In this document: positions 18,854 through 24,912 of the stretch, piece after piece
Layout of the letters: each line of letters opens with the position of its first letter
How positions within the stretch are numbered: position 1 is the first letter of the stretch
From: Methanoregulaceae archaeon
Lineage (GTDB): Archaea; Halobacteriota; Methanomicrobia; Methanomicrobiales; Methanospirillaceae
Assembly (NCBI GenBank): GCA_021371995.1
Contig: JAJFVA010000012.1
Coordinates: 1-37,023, forward strand
Reading direction: 5' to 3'
DNA length: 37,023 bases
Made by a program: the position numbers and the translations under genes
Notes under the pieces: generated by a model
Database searches by the model: none
What the model was told of the DNA's origin: nothing
Seen by the model: the letters and a program-made list of their open reading frames with translations, nothing else

Positions 18854-20343
18854 TGCTCCACCGCGCCGAAGGGGATTAATTCCTTTCCTTCGATCACAGA
18901 GACCGGGCCATGCCCGCAGCATAGCAGGCACCTGGTTCTGCCACCGGCAAACGAACCGGTTGCCTCCCGGGCAAGTTCGATGAGATTGTGTCGTTCGGTC
19001 TTTGCAGCCTCGCTGTCCACATTCACCGAGGTGACCAGGATAACGGCAAGTGTATTATATTCCGCTCGTTCGGGTGAGAGATAGCCGAAGTTGATCACGG
19101 TATCTGCGGTAAACAGCACCCCGAGCTCTTTGCAGAAAAGAAAGATCTGCCCGTGCGTATGCCCACCGAGCCCTTCGAGCACCTCAAAACGGTATCCCCC
19201 GACATCGATTGTTGAAAGGACAGGGAATCCTGCTCTCTTCACGCCAGTCCTGGTGTCAAAAAGGGAAACCTCTTTTGGGGGACTGAACTTTGAGAAGAAA
19301 TTGATCATAGTGGTGTAGATCTCTTCAAGGACCGATGCCTCACTCCTGGATCCGTATGCCCTGTTGGCTGCACGGATGATATCAAGGGTTCCCGGGTGCA
19401 TCGATGCCGGGATACCAAACTCTCCCCCTGCCCCGCAATGATCGGCGTCGGCATGAGTGACAATGATCTGACGGATGGCGTCCTTTCCTCCCGGGATGGC
19501 GTTCCGGATGATTGTCCCGATATCTCTCGCATAAATCCCGTATCCTGTATCGACCATCGTGCAACCTCCGGGAGTATCGATCAGGTAGACGTTTCCCCCG
19601 GCAGGAGGCTGGATACAGGTCAGGGTTATCTCCGGGCCAAGCGGAACTGACTGGATATCTGCATAAAAGCCATCCCCGGTTGTCCGGGTTAGTGTCCGCC
19701 CGGTCGCAAGAAAACTGTCAAAGATCTTTTTCGGATCCTGCCCGAGATTCATCAGCTCCTGGACAGCGTGGTTGATATCTCCCAGGAAAGAGAGGAGAAA
19801 CGGATCTTCCGATGCTCCGATTATCTCCCGGATCTCCTGTGCAAACCGGATGTAAAAGACCGTATCATCAAGCTTCTTCCCAGTGGTGTCATATTCGAGT
19901 ATCTCGATCCGGTACCGCGATTTCAGGGCATCGAGGAGGCGTTCTGCCGCACTGCTCTCCTCGGAGCTGACCGTGACCGTGAGACGGTCAGGGTGGCGGC
20001 CCCGGTCATCGAAGTCGATATAGGATATGTTGGCATTGTACCGGGTGGTATTATTCAGGAACTCGAAGAGAGCCCCGGGCTCGTGGGGAAGGAAGATGTA
20101 AAATTTTAGTATGTTCAGGGGCCGCAGGGTATCCTGAAGGTACCCCATTTTCGCAAGGCCTTCCTCTATCCTTCCATAAGCCTCTTCAGGGCATGAGACC
20201 TCAAAGAAGACAATATAAGGATCTATCCGCTGGTCAAACTGTATACGGTTGATATTTGCCTTCTCGCGCATCACCACACGGGCTGCGTTATGCAGGGCCC
20301 CGGGGTGGTTTGGCACCCGCGCGATGAATGTGTATTTCGGCAT
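18835..20343 (-). CDS. ACT-ACT-metallo-beta-lactamase fusion hydrolase
   Basis: Probable ligand-regulated metallohydrolase of 502 residues, substrate unknown. Two ACT-like modules come first: residues 1-75 (TFIARVPNHPGALHNAARVV) and 78-150 (LKFYIFLPHEPGALFEFLNN). ACT domains usually bind amino acids or other small molecules. A linker (150-235) follows, then a metallo-beta-lactamase domain with THADADH (H297, D299, D301, H302), GGHTHG (H395, H397), FTADT (D414) and CGHG (H478). The usual second His of HxHxDH is Asp here, as in ComEC-like members. The frame is open to 20394, but ATG 20343 begins exactly at the ACT fold. It has no operon partner, so the pathway is not evident. Confidence 0.82.
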   Translation of the reverse strand: MPKYTFIARVPNHPGALHNAARVVMREKANINRIQFDQRIDPYIVFFEVSCPEEAYGRIEEGLAKMGYLQDTLRPLNILKFYIFLPHEPGALFEFLNNTTRYNANISYIDFDDRGRHPDRLTVTVSSEESSAAERLLDALKSRYRIEILEYDTTGKKLDDTVFYIRFAQEIREIIGASEDPFLLSFLGDINHAVQELMNLGQDPKKIFDSFLATGRTLTRTTGDGFYADIQSVPLGPEITLTCIQPPAGGNVYLIDTPGGCTMVDTGYGIYARDIGTIIRNAIPGGKDAIRQIIVTHADADHCGAGGEFGIPASMHPGTLDIIRAANRAYGSRSEASVLEEIYTTMINFFSKFSPPKEVSLFDTRTGVKRAGFPVLSTIDVGGYRFEVLEGLGGHTHGQIFLFCKELGVLFTADTVINFGYLSPERAEYNTLAVILVTSVNVDSEAAKTERHNLIELAREATGSFAGGRTRCLLCCGHGPVSVIEGKELIPFGAVEHYVPCE

Positions 20344-20522
20344 TGTGCGATTCAGTCCCTGTGTGTGGCGTACCTGTTGGACACGGAAGAACATCTCTTT
20401 TACTGCTGGATACCACCAGACAGGTCAGCGGAAAAACCGATAAAAATAAAGGGTACGGTGGCATTTCAACCACCAATTTTTCCACCGAGTTCAGATCCCC
20501 CTCTCGATCAAGACGCTCCAGG

Positions 20523-20558
20523 GGGTTACGCGTTTTGGCTCACCCCCGCCGCTGTGGC
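20523..20558 (+). repeat. Copy 1 of a short dispersed element (peptide-like GLRVLAHPRRCG)
   Basis: Read in one + frame this stretch encodes GLRVLAHPRRCG. It closely matches the - strand copy at 24484-24519 (GLRFLVYPRHHG). The nine bases ACCCCCGCC and the flanking TTTTGG and GGGTT are shared at DNA level. Orientation is opposite to the other copies. Confidence 0.4.
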
Positions 20559-20657
20559 GTCCCCCATTATGCGATAGGTCGGTGTTATGCATCAGATTCT
20601 GTTCTTCATTCTTACGTATCCCTTGGTAACTTTTTTTATACCGGTTCAAGAAATGGC

Positions 20658-20682
20658 TTTACGACATATTTTTCGTCGTAAA
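20658..20682. repeat. Perfect 8-base inverted repeat
   Basis: TTTACGAC and GTCGTAAA flank a 9-base AT-rich spacer. It could form a hairpin or a protein-binding site. It lies about 315 bases from the ACT-MBL start and about 235 bases beyond the first secreted paralog, so no target gene is obvious. Confidence 0.4.
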
Positions 20683-20879
20683 TTAATTTGGATTTGGTGG
20701 TTAAATTAGTATTATACCCAAATAAAAAAGAATCATGGCCCAGTTTCCCATCCATTGGATGATGTCAACCCCTTTGCCACCTTCGATCATGATCGGGACA
20801 CCTGGAGAAGGGATGGTGAGACTGAGAGGATGGAACAATCTCCGGAATGACAGAACCTGCCTCTATCGCGAAAACGCAG

Positions 20880-20908
20880 AAAAAAGAACCAGGATTGGGG
20901 CCCTGGTT
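20880..20908 (-). terminator. Hairpin-plus-T terminator of secreted paralog A
   Basis: On the - strand, AACCAGG, an 8-base loop and CCTGGTT are followed at once by CTTTTTT. It starts 9 bases after the stop codon. Paralog B has a related terminator with the same ACCAGG/CCTGGT stem. Confidence 0.65.
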
Positions 20909-20916
20909 ATTCGATG

Positions 20917-21738
20917 TTACCTGACCATGCCGGATTCGTAGTGCATGAGCTTCTCGAAGCTGGTGATATCACCGGTGACGGTGGTCTCCTCAGAGAACTC
21001 AATACGCTCCATCAACATTTCGCTATAATAGATAGGATCATCAAAGAATTCGGCAGCTCCTTCCTGGATCAGTACCTCCATGTATGCAGAGGCGGTTCCC
21101 ATGGACGGGAGATCATCGACAAGCTCAGTGACAAGGAGGTCGTGGTTCAGCTCGACAGTGTTGTCGGAAGAGGGCATCACGAACCTGTCGGTCGAGGTGG
21201 TCCTGACGTTTGCCACAGTCATGTCGATAGTACTTCCTGCCTCTGCCCTGTTGCAGTAAGCAGGGAAATAATACGTGACCGCCTGAGCGAACGGACAGAT
21301 CACATGGTCTTCGGTGTAGTCGTAATCTGATGCCCCGTCTACAAAGATAGTGTCCGTTGATACGACACGGGCACCGTCAACACCGACGAATGCCAGCTCC
21401 TTTACGGCTTCAATATTCCACTGCCCGGTAATCTGACCGGAAGTCTCGATATCGAGTTCTTTGTCGTAAAGGATAAGGCCGATGCCATGGTTCTGGGTGT
21501 CCTCAGTGTACGTTGATTCGTAGATTCCCCAATCCATGGGAGGAATCCCATTAAGCCCGTCATCATCATCTGTGATTCTCCACTGTATCTCCGTTGCAGA
21601 GGCAAAGTTGCCTATCGCGTCGAGAGTGGTGGATGTGACTATCCCTTGCGTCTCAGGAACAGGGTCCATGCCACGATCAGCCATAGCATACCCGGTGATG
21701 AGTGCCAATGTGACCACAAGAATTACGAGTTTTTTCAT
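20917..21738 (-). CDS. Secreted protein of an unrecognised family, paralog A
   Basis: Exported protein of 273 residues that I cannot assign. A signal peptide (MKKLVILVVTLALITGYAMA) is followed by PETQGIVTSTT, a region rich in Asp/Glu and Thr, and two Cys in the blocks ICPFAQAV and YCNRAEAGS, which could form a disulfide. Several repeated-looking beta phrases (QWNIEAVKELAFVGVDGAR, RTTSTDRF, SAYMEVLIQEG) suggest an all-beta surface protein. No anchor is seen; the end is KLMHYESGMVR. GGGAG precedes ATG 21738 by about 7 bases. It is about as long as paralog B and identical over the last 30 residues, with a shared leader hairpin and upstream region. Acidic composition suggests an extracellular or S-layer-associated role; that is a guess. 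Confidence 0.78.
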   Translation of the reverse strand: MKKLVILVVTLALITGYAMADRGMDPVPETQGIVTSTTLDAIGNFASATEIQWRITDDDDGLNGIPPMDWGIYESTYTEDTQNHGIGLILYDKELDIETSGQITGQWNIEAVKELAFVGVDGARVVSTDTIFVDGASDYDYTEDHVICPFAQAVTYYFPAYCNRAEAGSTIDMTVANVRTTSTDRFVMPSSDNTVELNHDLLVTELVDDLPSMGTASAYMEVLIQEGAAEFFDDPIYYSEMLMERIEFSEETTVTGDITSFEKLMHYESGMVR

Positions 21739-21758
21739 TGTATACTCCCATTGTGCTA

Positions 21759-21777
21759 ATGCCGATACTATCAGCAT
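21759..21777 (-). promoter_or_regulatory. Leader hairpin of paralog A
   Basis: On the - strand, ATGCTGA-TAGTA-TCGGCAT can pair over 7 bases, with one G-U pair, just upstream of the ribosome binding site. The same element occurs before paralog B (23050-23069), where the stem pairs perfectly. It may be an RNA hairpin controlling translation or an operator. Confidence 0.5.
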
Positions 21778-21879
21778 CGATTCAATATTCCCCAATGAAC
21801 ATAAAAATGTAATGAGTATTATCTGATCGATAATGCTTGTAGTATTGAAGGGTATAGTGACAATAGCCATCGAACTTTT

Positions 21880-22140
21880 TTATCAAACGGGATGAATAAT
21901 CCAGGTACATGGGGCGGTGTTCCTTGCTGTTTTGAAAATTTCAGATAATGACTTCGTCCGTCAATTCCAATGTGAACTGGGAATGAACCGCCACCGGGGC
22001 GCCCTTTGGGACAGCGGGGTCTATAGCATAGGTGTTACGAGACAGACAAACAACACGTTTTCCAAGTCCAAATAGTAGTGACCGGATTTGACTGCATTTC
22101 TCGACATGGTTTATAAGCAGGACTGGTGGTGACACTCCCT
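21880..22140 (-). repeat. Duplicated upstream region, copy A
   Basis: This intergenic stretch upstream of paralog A aligns by eye with 23130-23390 upstream of paralog B. Shared blocks include ATCAAACGGGATGAATAATC, ATGACTTCGT, CAGGTGTTACGA-like and AGCAGGACTGGT. Copy A keeps a 64-codon open frame on the - strand (21941-22135), but copy B is frame-shifted there, so I treat both as non-coding. Confidence 0.65.
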
Positions 22141-22164
22141 GCCTTCATCAAAAAAACACTGAAT

Positions 22165-22194
22165 AAAAAAAAGGACCAGGATTGGTATCCTGGT
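22165..22194 (-). terminator. Hairpin-plus-T8 terminator of secreted paralog B
   Basis: On the - strand, ACCAGGAT-ACCA-ATCCTGGT is a perfect 8-base-pair stem with a 4-base loop. CC and eight T follow, starting 9 bases after the stop codon. It looks like a bacterial-style intrinsic terminator. Confidence 0.75.
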
Positions 22195-22203
22195 TAGTCG
22201 GAT

Positions 22204-23028
22204 TTACCTGACCATGCCGGATTCGTAGTGCATGAGCTTCTCGAAGCTGGTGATATCACCGGTGACGGTGGTCTCCTCAGAGAACTCAATGCGCTCCTTC
22301 AGTATCCTCCCTTCCCCGCGTTCGCCTCCACCTTCCTGGATCAGAACCTCCATGTAAGCAGAAGCGGTTCCCATGGACGGCAGATCATCGATAAGCTCGG
22401 TCACAACCAGATCATGGTTGAGCTCGACCGGATGATCTCCGGATCCCATGATGAACCGGTCTGTGGACGTTGTCCTGATGTTGGCGACGGTCATATCAAC
22501 GGTACTGCCTGCCTCAGCGCGGTTGCAGTAAGTGGGTATTGGTCCATCAACCGCTGATGCAAACGGGCAGATCAACTCCTCACCCTCATTTAAGATACAG
22601 TCTCTTGCTCCGTCAACAAAGATCACGTCGGACGAAACGACACGGGCACCATCAACACCGACAAAGGCAAGCTCCTTGGTCGCCTCGATGTTCCATTGGC
22701 CGGAGATCTGGTTGCTGGTCTCGACATCCAGTTCCTTGTCGTAAAGGATCAGGCCGATGCCATGGTTCAGGGTGTCCTCGGTGTATACCGATTCATAGAT
22801 ACCCGAACCAGAGCCATCGCCTTCAAGGGGCGGTACTGAAGGAAGTCCGTCAGCCACCGTTGTAATCCTCCACTGGATCTCAGACATTGATGCCAGGTTG
22901 CCCACGGCATCTACAGTTGTGGATGTAACGATGCCCTGGGTCTCCGGAACCTGGGGTATACCCATGTCAGCGAATGAGTAACCGGAAAGGAGTACAATAG
23001 CGATCACGAGTAGCAAAAATTTTTTCAC
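22204..23028 (-). CDS. Secreted protein of an unrecognised family, paralog B
   Basis: Close paralog of the gene at 20917-21738, 274 residues, function unknown. A signal peptide (VKKFLLLVIAIVLLSGYSFA) leads into PETQGIVTSTT. A Gly/Ser-rich insertion (GDGSGSG) sits near residue 75, and the two-Cys core ICPFASAV...YCNRAEAGS is kept, plus one extra Cys in GARDCIL. The last 30 residues are identical to paralog A. The frame is open to a TTG at 23043. I chose GTG 23028 because AGAGGA lies 5 bases upstream and the signal peptide begins there. A leader hairpin precedes it and a strong hairpin-T8 terminator follows, so it is probably a single-gene transcript. Confidence 0.78.
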   Translation of the reverse strand: MKKFLLLVIAIVLLSGYSFADMGIPQVPETQGIVTSTTVDAVGNLASMSEIQWRITTVADGLPSVPPLEGDGSGSGIYESVYTEDTLNHGIGLILYDKELDVETSNQISGQWNIEATKELAFVGVDGARVVSSDVIFVDGARDCILNEGEELICPFASAVDGPIPTYCNRAEAGSTVDMTVANIRTTSTDRFIMGSGDHPVELNHDLVVTELIDDLPSMGTASAYMEVLIQEGGGERGEGRILKERIEFSEETTVTGDITSFEKLMHYESGMVR

Positions 23029-23049
23029 GTTATTCCTCTTCAACTTTCA

Positions 23050-23069
23050 ATGCCGATACTATTCGGCAT
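23050..23069 (-). promoter_or_regulatory. Leader hairpin of paralog B
   Basis: On the - strand, ATGCCGA-ATAGTA-TCGGCAT forms a perfect 7-base-pair stem with a 6-base loop, 22 bases upstream of the GTG start. It matches the paralog A element, where one stem pair is G-U, which fits selection for RNA structure. A TATA-like TATATATT lies further upstream (about 23092-23099). Confidence 0.55.
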
Positions 23070-23129
23070 CATACTATCTTGCAAAACAAGGATAATATAT
23101 ACTTGGGTATAGTGACAATCAAGCCACCG

Positions 23130-23390
23130 CCTTTTTATCAAACGGGATGAATAATCCCGGTACTTTGAGGCGGTTTTTCTTGCTGCTTTATAAATTTCGG
23201 ATGATGACTTCGTTCATGAAGTCAAATGTGAAGAAGTATTGAATTGTTGCCGGGACGCCCTTCGGGGACAGCAGGGTCTTGTACAGGTGTTACGAAACCG
23301 ACAAACAGCACGTTTTCCACCCAAATGGTACTTTACTAAATTTTTCATGATGATTTGTCAGCAGGACTGGTTGTACCAATGACGCTATAG
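23130..23390 (-). repeat. Duplicated upstream region, copy B
   Basis: Counterpart of 21880-22140, at a similar distance upstream of paralog B. Indels disrupt any shared reading frame while blocks such as GCGCCC/GCGTCC and CGTAACACC remain. The duplication unit was therefore gene plus several hundred upstream bases. Confidence 0.65.
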
Positions 23391-23454
23391 CTTTTTTGAA
23401 TATTTTATTTCGAAAACAGGAATAGTGGAACCATCTCCACACTGTTGGACAAGA

Positions 23455-23910
23455 TTACGTTATATCCTTCAAATTCCGACTCGTTCTGAACGTGCCGAAA
23501 TTCGTGCCTGCACTACTGATGTCAGGAGTTTGATCTTCTCTGTCTTCCCGCATCAGAACTTCCATATAGGCCGATCCGGTGTCGACCTCGGTAACACGGG
23601 GATCGGGGGTGAATTCTACAGGCGGGACCCCGGGAGGCACTACCAGCCGATCGGTCAAAGTTGTGCGTTCCCTGTCAATGAGCACCAGGGTAATCCCATT
23701 GGAATATGTGTCCTCACTATAGACCAGGTTGTTTTGTGAGGGAGGGAGCATATCACTTGGGTGCCATTGCATTTCGGGTCGTAGAAGGATACTGGAGGAA
23801 GTGGCAAAGTTCCCTTTCGCATCGATGATGGTTGTTGATACAATACCCTGGGCCATTGCAGAACCGGTCAGAAGGAAAAGGGCAAGGATGAGCAATATTA
23901 TTTTGTTCAT
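23455..23910 (-). CDS. Secreted protein, shortened member of the same family (paralog C)
   Basis: Exported protein of 151 residues. A signal peptide (MNKIILLILALFLLTGSAMA) is followed by QGIVSTTIIDAKGNFATSSS, then YSEDTYSNGITLVLIDRE, then RTTLTDRLVV and TGSAYMEVLMRED. These correspond in order to QGIVTSTT, YTEDTxNHGIGLILYDKE, RTTSTDRF and TASAYMEVLIQEG of paralogs A and B. The roughly 84 residues between DKE and RTTSTDR, including both Cys, are absent, and the tail after MRED is different. ATG 23910 has a strong AGGAGGAG site. It is either a compact functional member or a deletion derivative; an intact frame and good ribosome binding site favour the former. No leader hairpin is seen. Confidence 0.72.
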   Translation of the reverse strand: MNKIILLILALFLLTGSAMAQGIVSTTIIDAKGNFATSSSILLRPEMQWHPSDMLPPSQNNLVYSEDTYSNGITLVLIDRERTTLTDRLVVPPGVPPVEFTPDPRVTEVDTGSAYMEVLMREDREDQTPDISSAGTNFGTFRTSRNLKDIT

Positions 23911-24207
23911 AGACTCCTCCTTATGTTCATACTGGAATTTTTAGACTTACCAAGAAACGTTAATAAATGTAAGGAAATATAAGTATCGATCTTACCAATT
24001 AAAAGAGATCTTTAAAATGAAATCTGCCCTTAATTCTGCGCAGGGCTTTGGCCGCGGCCTGGTTTTTTAAAGAGATTGAAGGGTCGGGTGCCATTCTTCT
24101 TTCTTAAGGTTTGAACGGCACAGCGCGTGATGATACTTCAGCCCTTGCCATGACCAGTATCGCTCCTGCTGCCAGCCTGACAGGAATGCTATCAACCCCG
24201 GCCGCTT

Positions 24208-24240
24208 CTGTTGCCTGTCATATACCCTGAAGCGGAGACC
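24208..24240 (-). repeat. Copy 3 of the short dispersed element (peptide-like GLRFRVYDRQQ)
   Basis: On the - strand this reads GLRFRVYDRQQ, matching GLRFLVYPRHH of copy 2. Several differences are synonymous (Leu TTA/CTC, Arg CGA/CGC, Phe TTT/TTC, Arg CGC/AGG), so the similarity is stronger as peptide than as DNA. Confidence 0.35.
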
Positions 24241-24483
24241 GGACGATACTGTGGAAAAGCTCGCGACAGGTGTCCGGACCCGGGTAACCATGTGTCATTT
24301 TAACGGATGGAGTGGGCTTTAAAAAATATTTTCAGGGTATAAGACCATTTTCTCCACTCCCCTTACCATTACGTTACATCTGAAAATAGTGGAGATGAGG
24401 AGGACCAAAATCAAAACAAATAAAGGAACACACCAGCCAGCCCTCACGAAGAAGGAATCATATGATTGATACGCCCGCATCGC

Positions 24484-24519
24484 ACCATGATGGCGGGGGT
24501 ATACCAAAAATCGTAAACC
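24484..24519 (-). repeat. Copy 2 of the short dispersed element (peptide-like GLRFLVYPRHHG)
   Basis: On the - strand this reads GLRFLVYPRHHG. It is flanked upstream by TTTCGTAACGCC, which resembles TTTCGTAACACC in the duplicated region before paralog B. See copies at 20523-20558 and 24208-24240. Confidence 0.4.
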
Positions 24520-24594
24520 CAGGGGGGCGTTACGAAAGACAGGGAACCTTGATGCAGTAAACAATGGTGGATGAAACACCACTATTCCCTTTTT

Positions 24595-24912
24595 TTATTC
24601 TGCATGGGAACCGAAAATATCCTCATGCTCCATCATCAATGAGCCAAAGATGATCTTCTCAAGGACCTGGGCGACATATTTTATCTTCTGTGCCTGTTCC
24701 ATATCCTCGTTCCGGTGGATATCGGAATGGATTTGTACCCTGAGCAGGGCAAAACGGAGGTGATCGAGGGTTTCATCGTCAAGGGTCATCGCAGTGCGAT
24801 AGATCTTTTCAATATAAAGGGGAAAAAGCTCGATATCATCGAGAACCACAGCGATATCCTCGTAGATTGGGAGGGATGACCCTCCCCTTTCGAGCATCTC
24901 CCGGAAATTCAT
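24595..24912 (-). CDS. Small hypothetical protein following the Mrp/NBP35 gene
   Basis: Soluble, acidic, probably all-helical protein of 105 residues that I do not recognise. It reads as a chain of predicted helices (IYEDIAVVLDDIELFPLYIEKIYRTAM, DDETLDHLRFALLRVQIHSDI, MEQAQKIKYVAQVLEKIIFGSLM) and ends in HEDIFGSHAE. There are no Cys and no signal peptide. Its ATG follows directly after the TAG of the Mrp gene, so the two are co-transcribed and coupled. The position suggests a partner or accessory of the Fe-S carrier, but nothing in the sequence proves that. Confidence 0.75.
   Translation of the reverse strand: MNFREMLERGGSSLPIYEDIAVVLDDIELFPLYIEKIYRTAMTLDDETLDHLRFALLRVQIHSDIHRNEDMEQAQKIKYVAQVLEKIIFGSLMMEHEDIFGSHAE

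Larger units (their letters stand above)
20344..20916. other. Gap of about 570 bases: repeat-like element, inverted repeat, terminator, no convincing gene
   Basis: The 5' flank of the ACT-MBL gene is followed by a GC-rich stretch at about 20514-20559, related to elements near 24200-24550. An AT-rich stretch follows with a perfect inverted repeat at 20658-20682, and then the terminator of the first secreted paralog (20880-20908). Short open frames here lack coding character. Confidence 0.5.
23911..24594. other. Gap of about 680 bases with repeat-like elements and no supported gene
   Basis: It includes an AT-rich promoter zone upstream of paralog C, with TATA-like CTTATATTT near 23976-23984. 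Two - strand stretches (24208-24240 and 24484-24519) encode related peptide strings inside short open frames of 74 and 87 codons. Those frames have no good ribosome binding site and share nothing outside the short motif, so I do not call them genes. Confidence 0.5.

Noticed and set aside
20500-20600. GC-rich stem-like stretch considered as a tRNA or structured RNA gene
   Set aside because: No cloverleaf, no T-loop GTTCGAATC-like sequence and no CCA context could be drawn.
20328-20681. 117-codon + frame in the gap before paralog A
   Set aside because: Overlaps the start of the ACT-MBL gene, has no ribosome binding site and no protein-like pattern outside the short repeated string.
21941-22135. 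64-codon open frame on the - strand upstream of paralog A
   Set aside because: The homologous upstream region of paralog B carries frameshifts here, so the frame is not conserved.
24067-24582. Two - strand frames of 74 and 87 codons
   Set aside because: They share only a short GLRF-VY-R string. No good ribosome binding sites and otherwise unrelated; kept as repeat elements instead.
20917-24594. Possible transposon, because repeats flank the cluster in inverted orientation
   Set aside because: No transposase, no terminal inverted repeats of matching length and no target duplication are visible; the flanking similarity is short and internal.
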